Origin: Bacteroidota bacterium
GTDB lineage: Bacteria; Bacteroidota; Bacteroidia; Flavobacteriales_D; JABDKJ01
Direction: 5' to 3'
DNA length: 11,873 nucleotides
Assembly (NCBI GenBank): GCA_027621335.1
Contig: JAQCAN010000050.1
Span: 1 to 11,873, forward strand
Below the pieces are notes generated by a model. It had not been told where the DNA came from. It did no database searches and saw nothing but the letters and a program-made list of their open reading frames with translations. Below, in pieces: positions 7,204-11,873 of the stretch. The number at the start of each line of letters is the position of its first letter. The first letter of the stretch is position 1. The translations under genes and the position numbers were made by a program.

Positions 7204-8264
7204 CCCTCGACTTCAGCACACCATGGTTCACGGAAGAAGGACAGGTCAAGGTCAATGGCACCTCTGATGGTCCAGCCCATCAGCAAGTTCTCCGATTCTT
7301 AGAACGGTGGAACGATGCTTCATCTGATATCGAAGTGCAGACCTCAGGGTCCACCGGTACTCCTAAGCGCTTCAGCATTCCCAAACAATGGATGGAAGAA
7401 TCGGCCAGAAGAACCCTCACACAGCTGGATATTTCTCCTGGCTCGTCCGCACTTCTTTGCATTTCTCCATTCCACATCGGAGGGATGATGATGATTGTCA
7501 GGGCTCTACTCCATCAGATGACTTTAACGGTTCTCACTCCCTCCTCTCTCCCCATGACCAGTGGGAACTCCGACTTCACCGCCATGGTTCCTCTGCAGAT
7601 TCAGACTCTGATTAAGGAAGGTGTGAATACAGAGATCTACGGCACCCTGATCATAGGTGGAGCGCCCATCTCAGCAGCTCTCGAAGTTCTATTGAGATCA
7701 AGGAAGAATCCGGTATACGCCACCTTTGGGATGACCGAGACCGTCTCCAATATCGCCCTTAGGCGCTTGAATGGTCATGATGCCAGTCCATATTTCAAAT
7801 GCCATCCTGGAATAAAGATCAGTCAGCAAAAGGATGATCGTCTCCGTATACAGATCCCTTACATGAACCATCTGGACCTCATCACCAATGACCTGGTCAA
7901 GGTCATCGATGAGTCCACCTTCCTTTGGAAAGGCAGAGTGGATGGCATCATTAATTCAGGAGGTGTGAAACTGCTTCCTGAGGTCATCGAATCAAAGCTA
8001 GCTGCCGTGCTACCTTTTGAATGCTTCATTTCTTCCCAAAAGGATCAAGTGTTGGGGGAGCGAGTCACCTTGATCATCGAAAGTGAGACCTTGCCTCAAA
8101 ACGTGCTCGTAGGGATTAACGAAGTACTATCCCCTTATGAGCGTCCCAAACAGATTTTCCTTTGTCCTGAATTCAGTAGAACTGAAACAGGAAAAATCAA
8201 GAAGAGGACCAGCTTAGACGGGGCTCATCTGGTCTGGTCAAAAGAGAATGGTCTCATCGGCTGA
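7200..8264 (+). CDS. menE: o-succinylbenzoate-CoA ligase (short form)
   Basis: 354 residues of the ANL adenylating superfamily, notably shorter than the roughly 450-490 residues of typical MenE but usual for Bacteroidota. It activates o-succinylbenzoate with ATP and CoA for MenB. The P-loop TSGSTGTPK is at residues 48-56, the ATFGMTET motif at 174-181, GRVDGIINSGGVKL at 245-258, and the C-terminal domain with ERPKQIFLCPEFSRTETGKIKKR, where K332 is the expected adenylation lysine. The usual acidic ATP-ribose segment is present as ITNDLV. It is translationally coupled to menC by a 4-base overlap. Its last 40 bases overlap the 3' end of the convergent lipoprotein gene and no terminator is visible between them. 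Confidence 0.94.
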   Translation: MTLDFSTPWFTEEGQVKVNGTSDGPAHQQVLRFLERWNDASSDIEVQTSGSTGTPKRFSIPKQWMEESARRTLTQLDISPGSSALLCISPFHIGGMMMIVRALLHQMTLTVLTPSSLPMTSGNSDFTAMVPLQIQTLIKEGVNTEIYGTLIIGGAPISAALEVLLRSRKNPVYATFGMTETVSNIALRRLNGHDASPYFKCHPGIKISQQKDDRLRIQIPYMNHLDLITNDLVKVIDESTFLWKGRVDGIINSGGVKLLPEVIESKLAAVLPFECFISSQKDQVLGERVTLIIESETLPQNVLVGINEVLSPYERPKQIFLCPEFSRTETGKIKKRTSLDGAHLVWSKENGLIG

Positions 8265-8782
8265 GCATCAGACTGAGGCTTACGACTCAGGACATCAGTC
8301 AACCTCATCTCAAGAACAAAGTAATGTCCTGGCTCATCGACCTTGATCTTCACATAGCCCTTCTCTCGTTGGATGACCGCCTTTCCTTGAGGGTAGCTGA
8401 AGAATTCCTCATGCCATCCATCGGGGTCACAGTAAAGCATCAAATACGTATTAAGACCATCCAATCCTTCCTCTCCGAATGGTCCGCCCTGAGTACCTCT
8501 CTCAATCCAAATCTGATAGGTGCCATACCAGTAGTCAAAAGGATTGACAAAATATTCGAAGGAATAGGTCCCAGGTAAGGTCTCATAGAAAGCTCCTAGA
8601 GCTGGATTCTCAGGGATATATGGATTGTCATCCCAATAACTATATGGCGGTTGAAAATGGTAATCCACTCCAAAATAAGCCCTTCCGTCACGCCCATCTG
8701 GCCCGTGATCTGTGTGTAGGATGCACGACTTAAAAGCGACTAGCGAAAAGACCGTTAAAAAAATCAAGTTCCTGTGATTCAT
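8225..8782 (-). CDS. putative aromatic-rich lipoprotein, unknown function
   Basis: 185 residues. The N-terminus MNHRNLIFLTVFSLVAFKSC has a hydrophobic core ending at C20, a plausible though imperfect lipobox, so the mature protein would be membrane-anchored and exported. A short GPDGRDGRAYFGVDY segment follows, recalling the collagen-like GPxGxxG stretch at the start of some Bacteroidota lipoproteins. The rest is rich in Tyr, Phe and Trp (for example YHFQPPYSYWDDNPYIPENP and FEYFVNPFDYWYGTYQIWIE) and looks beta-rich. No domain recognised. It converges on menE with a 40-base overlap (8225-8264) and diverges from the secreted SprB-repeat gene, with about 70 bases between the starts. Confidence 0.72.
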   Translation of the reverse strand: MNHRNLIFLTVFSLVAFKSCILHTDHGPDGRDGRAYFGVDYHFQPPYSYWDDNPYIPENPALGAFYETLPGTYSFEYFVNPFDYWYGTYQIWIERGTQGGPFGEEGLDGLNTYLMLYCDPDGWHEEFFSYPQGKAVIQREKGYVKIKVDEPGHYFVLEMRLTDVLSRKPQSDAQPMRPFSFDQTR

Positions 8783-8851
8783 GATACCGAGATTCTGTAC
8801 GCATCTTCACCGAGTCTAAAACCTTGCCAAAAAATTAGGACAAGACTGAGA

Positions 8852-9967
8852 ATGCATCGAACCATCTTAAAAAGATCATTCAGCAATACACTGATTTTCA
8901 GCATGTTGATATTCATGTCATCAGAAATGATGGCCCAAGGTTTCGACTTGGTCCAACGTACCACTCCTGCCTCCTGTCACGAGATCTGCGATGGCTCTGT
9001 ACAACTAGGATTGGATAGAAGCGATGAACGGGTGAAGTATTATTGGAAGGCCGAAAAGGACAACCAGTACCGCCCACTATCCTCAAATTATCTTTTGGGA
9101 ATGTGCCCCGGACAGTATCGCATACGCAAGATGATGGCCAATGAGGATGCCCTTTCAGCAATGGGTGGACAAGCCCTCTTATTGGACTATGAACCATTGG
9201 CCTATTACAAGGTCAGTACAAGAGGATTGAGGGAAGTGACTATAGTCTTGGATTTCGACCGACTGGTGAACCACATGAACTATTACGTGAAGAGTCAGTT
9301 CAGTCTGAATGGCGGAGAGACCTGGGTATCTAGTTCCCAACTCCATCAGGCGCTGGATTCAGAGGGCAGTCAGGCCCGATTCACCTTTGACCTACCCAGG
9401 AGTTTCGAGAACCAGCAAGACGTCTTGGTTCAGTTCTATAAGCGGAACAGTGAAGAGGAAGGTAGCTTGGATATCTCCATCGTGAATGGGCTATTGCGGT
9501 CTAAGACCTATGAGGAATACAACTTTGAGATCCAAGAGAAGGTCAGTCTCAACGTGGAGAGTACGGTTTCCAACGAGACGGATGGGGCAGATGGCTATAT
9601 CGGCCTGCGCGTTTCTGAAGGCACACCGCCATACCGCTACCAACGGAGCAATGAAGCCAGCTCTAGTCGCATCGAGAATTTGGTAGCTGGTCGTTATGGT
9701 GTGAAAGTCATAGACTCCAAGGGCTGCTCTGTGAGTGCGGAGTATCTCATAGAGCCTCCAGAAGGGCTCATGAGACACCCTGATTTCCAACTGACCCAGA
9801 CCAGTATCCCTGAGGTATTCAATCTCAAAGTATCCAACTTGTACCGTGAGAGGATGCACCTGAGCATCATCGATACTTCAGGAACGGAGTATAAGGAGTT
9901 CCGCATCAATCCGCTATATGATGACTTGGAAATCAAGGTGGAGCTAGGGAAATTACCAAAGGGCTGA
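8852..9967 (+). CDS. secreted SprB-repeat protein with T9SS-like C-terminus, prematurely stopped
   Basis: 371 residues from ATG 8852; the frame is open further up to 8774. I chose 8852 because a signal peptide begins there: MHRTILKRSFSNTLIFSML, then FMSSEMMA, with cleavage expected near A28/Q29. An N-terminal segment (TTPASCHEICDGSV...MCPGQYRI) and a later one at 9566-9763 (DGADGYIGLRVSEGTPPYRY...LVAGRYGVKVIDSKGCSV) resemble SprB-type repeats of Bacteroidota surface and gliding proteins. The C-terminus (LSIIDTSGTEYKEF...VELGKLPKG) is like a T9SS type A sorting domain. An in-frame TGA at 9965-9967 stops it. The same frame continues YQAIFSTDSFSKNIDLMVK to TAG at 10025-10027, which is the expected last strands of such a domain. 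Without them, T9SS export would probably fail. Confidence 0.75.
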   Translation: MHRTILKRSFSNTLIFSMLIFMSSEMMAQGFDLVQRTTPASCHEICDGSVQLGLDRSDERVKYYWKAEKDNQYRPLSSNYLLGMCPGQYRIRKMMANEDALSAMGGQALLLDYEPLAYYKVSTRGLREVTIVLDFDRLVNHMNYYVKSQFSLNGGETWVSSSQLHQALDSEGSQARFTFDLPRSFENQQDVLVQFYKRNSEEEGSLDISIVNGLLRSKTYEEYNFEIQEKVSLNVESTVSNETDGADGYIGLRVSEGTPPYRYQRSNEASSSRIENLVAGRYGVKVIDSKGCSVSAEYLIEPPEGLMRHPDFQLTQTSIPEVFNLKVSNLYRERMHLSIIDTSGTEYKEFRINPLYDDLEIKVELGKLPKG

Positions 9968-10027
9968 TACCAGGCTATCTTTTCAACAGACTCGTTTTCC
10001 AAGAATATCGACCTGATGGTCAAATAG
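9968..10027 (+). pseudogene. cut-off 3' end of the SprB-repeat gene
   Basis: 19 codons in the same frame as the preceding gene, then TAG. Joined through the TGA they give LPKG-x-YQAIFSTDSFSKNIDLMVK, the usual 'LP-G-Y' strand plus final strand of a T9SS sorting domain. The stop sits where Trp or Val is usual, so TGG to TGA is the simplest origin. Confidence 0.7.
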
Positions 10028-10064
10028 CCCCAGCGAGGGGGCATCTTTGTATGTGACCTTTTTT
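10027..10064 (+). terminator. weak hairpin between the secreted-protein gene and sigma gene
   Basis: GCCCC at 10027-10031 pairs with GGGGC at 10038-10042 around a 6-base loop. The T run comes only at 10059-10064, so it is a poor intrinsic terminator. CATCTTTG at 10042-10049 resembles a Bacteroidota -7 element (TAnnTTTG), so the sigma promoter may start here, although no clear -33 element is seen. Confidence 0.3.
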
Positions 10065-10673
10065 CATTCTTCCGTCTTAAAGGCGGTTTTATGTTGGGAA
10101 CGAAGCCCGGATCAGGAATTGGACGACAGAAAAGACGAGGATATAGTCATGCTTATTCTGAAGCAGCGAAAGCATGATGCATTCGGAGAGCTTTATGATC
10201 GGTATAAGGATAGGGTCTACCATAAGTGTCTATCCTTCGCCAAGGATAGAGATGATGCTCAGGACATGCTTCATGACATCTTTCTCAAGACCTTCAGCAG
10301 CCTATCCAAATTCTCTGGCCGATCCAGTTTCTCCACGTGGCTATACAGTATCACCTACAACTAATGTGTGGACTATGCCAGGGCTAAAAACAAATTCCCA
10401 ACTCAGGATATAGAAACAAGTTATGAAGTCAATGATAAACAAGACCAGGCTAACGAAGAAGAACTGATGGGCATCCGCGCGGAGCGCCTCGCCAACATTC
10501 TTAGTGAGATAGACCCTGATCACAAGGCTATCCTACTCATGAAATTCCAAGATGGCTTTTCCATCAAGGATATCATGGCCATGACCGATCTCAATGAGAG
10601 TGCCGTCAAGATGAGGATAAAGCGAGCCAAAACGCATGCCTTGGAGACTTATAAGACACATTATCAGGATTGA
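10047..10673 (+). pseudogene. ECF-type RNA polymerase sigma factor, interrupted by in-frame TAA
   Basis: One reading frame holds a whole sigma-70 family ECF factor split by TAA at 10362-10364. The first part has region 2: DAFGELYDRYKDRVYHKCLS, DAQDMLHDIFLKTFSSL (the core-binding helix) and FSTWLYSITYN. The stop sits exactly where ECF factors read ITYN-Y/x-C-x-DY, and the frame resumes CVDYARAKNK. The second part has region 4, LANILSEIDPDHKAILLMKF, then FSIKDIMAMTDLNESAVKMRIKRAKTHA, the -35-binding helix-turn-helix. TAC or TAT to TAA explains it. Two separate ORFs (10047-10364 and 10368-10673) would be called, and neither alone has both DNA-binding regions. The true start is unclear: TTG 10047 overlaps a promoter-like motif, TTG 10119 and ATG 10149 are alternatives. 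The small helical gene starts 4 bases after the stop. Confidence 0.8.
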
Positions 10674-10677
10674 AACG

Positions 10678-10893
10678 ATGAGCAACCCATTCAAGATCAT
10701 AGAGCCTGCCGAGCAAGCCCCGGAGAATGTGAAGGGTGAACTCATGGACAGCGTAAGAAGCCTCGTGCTCATCTTGAGGTTCGTGCAACTCTTCCTTGCT
10801 GATACCACGGCTGTTGCCTTGAGTAAAATGCGAATCGACCTGAGCAAGAAACCTGACTCTGATATCAAACCCGATAAACCTCTCACCTCATGA
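10678..10893 (+). CDS. small helical protein between sigma factor and channel genes
   Basis: 71 residues starting at ATG 10678, four bases after the sigma-factor stop. It begins MSNPFKIIEPAEQAPENVKG and contains one predicted helix of moderate hydrophobicity (residues about 22-45, SVRSLVLILRFVQLFLADTT), then a charged, Lys/Asp-rich tail. It ends in an ATGA overlap (10890-10893) with the channel gene, so the three genes form one operon. I recall a protein with a similar NPFKIIEP start next to sigma factors in Bacteroidota, but no function. It could be a small regulator of the sigma factor or a channel partner; both are inference. It has no disablement. Confidence 0.75.
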   Translation: MSNPFKIIEPAEQAPENVKGELMDSVRSLVLILRFVQLFLADTTAVALSKMRIDLSKKPDSDIKPDKPLTS

Positions 10894-11763
10894 TCGATCA
10901 ACTTAAAATGGCTATGGAGAATTCCGTAGGAATGCTCTTTGATGCTATGGCCAATGCGTTTCCGACTTTTGTCCTTGTCATGATCCTCCTGCTCTCAGGC
11001 TGGCTCATAGGAAAGCTTGTCAAGAGCATTCTGATCAAAGCGTTGCGAATCGCAGGCTTGGACTTATCTTCACTAAATCGGGTATAGATGTCATCCTGTC
11101 CCGCCTAGGCATCAAGGATGTTATCATCTTCCTCGGGAAACTGGCTTATTGGTTGGTCATGCTCGTCTTCTTGATTGCCATCTCGGAGGTCATTGACATG
11201 CCGATGATCTCAGATGGTATCGCTGCGTTCATGGGATATCTTCCAAAACTTCTATCCGCATTGGTTATCCTGGTATTGGGCATATGGTTGGCCACCACGT
11301 TGAAGTCAGCCGTATACTCCGCCACAGACTCCATAGGGCTGAGCGGCTCTCGTATTATTTCCAACGTGGTCTACTAGATCCTTTTTATCTTTGTAGTCAT
11401 TACTGCAATCAACCAGACAGGCATAGACACTAGCCTCATCACGTCCAATGTGACCCTCATCTTCGGAGCGATGTTACTGGCCTTCGGAATCTCCTATGGC
11501 TTCGCGTCCAGAAACATCATGAGCAACATGCTATCCTCCTTCTATCGCAAGGAGAAATTCCTTGAAGGCATGAGGATAAGAGTGGACGAGGTAGAAGGGA
11601 TCATCAAAGAGATGGATAGTTTGAGTGTCACCTTGGACTGTGGAGATAAGACTGTGGTCCTTCCAACAAGTCTTCTGACAGAGAAGAAAGTGGAAATATT
11701 ATCAACTTGATTGCCCTGGAATTGAATGCTACAGATAAAACAACAATTAACCTATATACATAA
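10890..11763 (+). pseudogene. mechanosensitive ion channel-like membrane protein, broken by two frameshifts and an amber codon
   Basis: Reading across three lesions gives one protein of roughly 290 residues. Part 1 (10890-11087) has a helix FVLVMILLLSGWLIGKLVKS. The frame then slips near 11075-11077 (AAA), where one missing A explains it, and resumes GIDVILSRLGIKDVIIFLGK, two more helices (YWLVMLVFLIAIS, LLSALVILVLGIWLATTL) and IGLSGSRIISNVVY. TAG at 11375-11377 interrupts, where Trp is expected (NVVY-x-ILFIFVVITAINQTGID). The frame continues FGAMLLAFGISYGFASRNIM, then a soluble part with RVDEVEGIIKEMDSLSVTL, the beta-domain pattern of MscS-type channels. A last one-base loss near 11697 precedes INLIALELNATDKTTINLYT and TAA at 11761-11763. 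The family is moderately secure; the protein is non-functional as written. Confidence 0.72.
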
Positions 11764-11764
11764 A

Positions 11765-11873
11765 ATGAAAAGAGTAACTCTACTATGCACAGCCCTATTA
11801 TTACTAGGAACAGTTGGCCTTGCTCAGGAAGCCGTAAAGGACACCACTTGGAAAACGGGAGGTCTCATAAGCG
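11765..11873 (+). CDS. DUF3078-type outer-membrane protein, N-terminus only
   Basis: Starts at ATG 11765, one base after the channel stop, and runs off the right edge after 36 codons. The first 20 residues form a signal peptide (MKRVTLLCTALLLLGTVGLA, cleaved before QE). The mature start, DTTWKTGGLIS, matches the W-x-x-GG opening of Bacteroidota DUF3078 proteins, predicted outer-membrane beta barrels of unknown function. The tight spacing suggests transcription with the channel gene. The identification rests on a very short stretch. Confidence 0.6.
   Translation, partial: MKRVTLLCTALLLLGTVGLAQEAVKDTTWKTGGLIS

Noticed and set aside
10047..10049. TTG as start of the sigma factor
   Set aside because: It coincides with the end of a promoter-like CATCTTTG motif, and its first 25 or so residues are unlike any ECF N-terminus. 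The real start is left open.
11070..11090. Programmed ribosomal frameshift in the channel gene
   Set aside because: No slippery heptamer, no stimulatory hairpin seen, and a second frame loss plus a stop occur in the same gene.
9965..11710. Reassigned stop codons as explanation for the in-frame stops
   Set aside because: All three stop codons occur in frame, at expected Trp (TGA, TAG) and Tyr (TAA) positions, and intact genes here end with TGA, TAA and TAG. No single reassignment fits, and frameshifts are present as well.
1..11873. CRISPR array, tRNA, rRNA, transposase or defence system
   Set aside because: No regularly spaced repeats, cloverleaf, transposase motif, nuclease/helicase pair or toxin-antitoxin pair was found on either strand.

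Overview
The window looks like chromosomal DNA of a member of the Bacteroidota, most likely a flavobacterium-like lineage. The support is the mix of families: a flavin reductase joined to a DUF2452 domain, DUF983, the start of a DUF3078 protein, a short Bacteroidota-type MenE, a secreted protein with SprB-like repeats and a type IX secretion (T9SS)-like C-terminus, weak Shine-Dalgarno signals and a TTTG-type promoter candidate. The order-level placement is inference. No rRNA, tRNA, CRISPR array, insertion sequence or phage gene is visible.

Layout. 1-928 (+): 3' part of a di-heme cytochrome c peroxidase, ending in a clear intrinsic terminator. 956-2719 (-): a run of Dps, a class I methyltransferase, a thioredoxin and a small membrane protein whose 5' end carries an in-frame amber codon. 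2914-6157 (+): an isovaleryl-CoA-type acyl-CoA dehydrogenase, a DUF983 zinc-ribbon membrane protein, a flavin reductase/DUF2452 fusion and a DUF1801 protein. 6154-8264 (+): menC and menE of menaquinone synthesis, joined to each other and to the DUF1801 gene by 4-base start/stop overlaps. 8225-8782 (-): an aromatic-rich putative lipoprotein, tail-to-tail with menE. 8852-10027 (+): a secreted SprB-repeat protein cut 19 codons short by an in-frame TGA. 10047-11763 (+): an ECF sigma factor, a small helical protein and a mechanosensitive-channel-like protein. 11765-end: the first 36 codons of a DUF3078 outer-membrane-type protein.

How the genes fit together. The peroxidase, Dps and thioredoxin suggest oxidative-stress handling. 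MenC and MenE make the menaquinone precursor o-succinylbenzoyl-CoA, and the acyl-CoA dehydrogenase would feed electrons from branched-chain acyl-CoA oxidation. The sigma factor, small protein and channel look like an envelope or osmotic stress operon.

The most striking feature is damage. Between 9965 and 11710 there are five separate disablements: TGA, TAA and TAG in frame, and two single-base frame losses. A sixth lies at 1187-1189. The protein sequence on both sides of each lesion still reads as well-conserved family sequence. Either the lesions are very recent, or they are assembly or sequencing errors, or the organism tolerates them. I see no convincing new defence or mobile system here.
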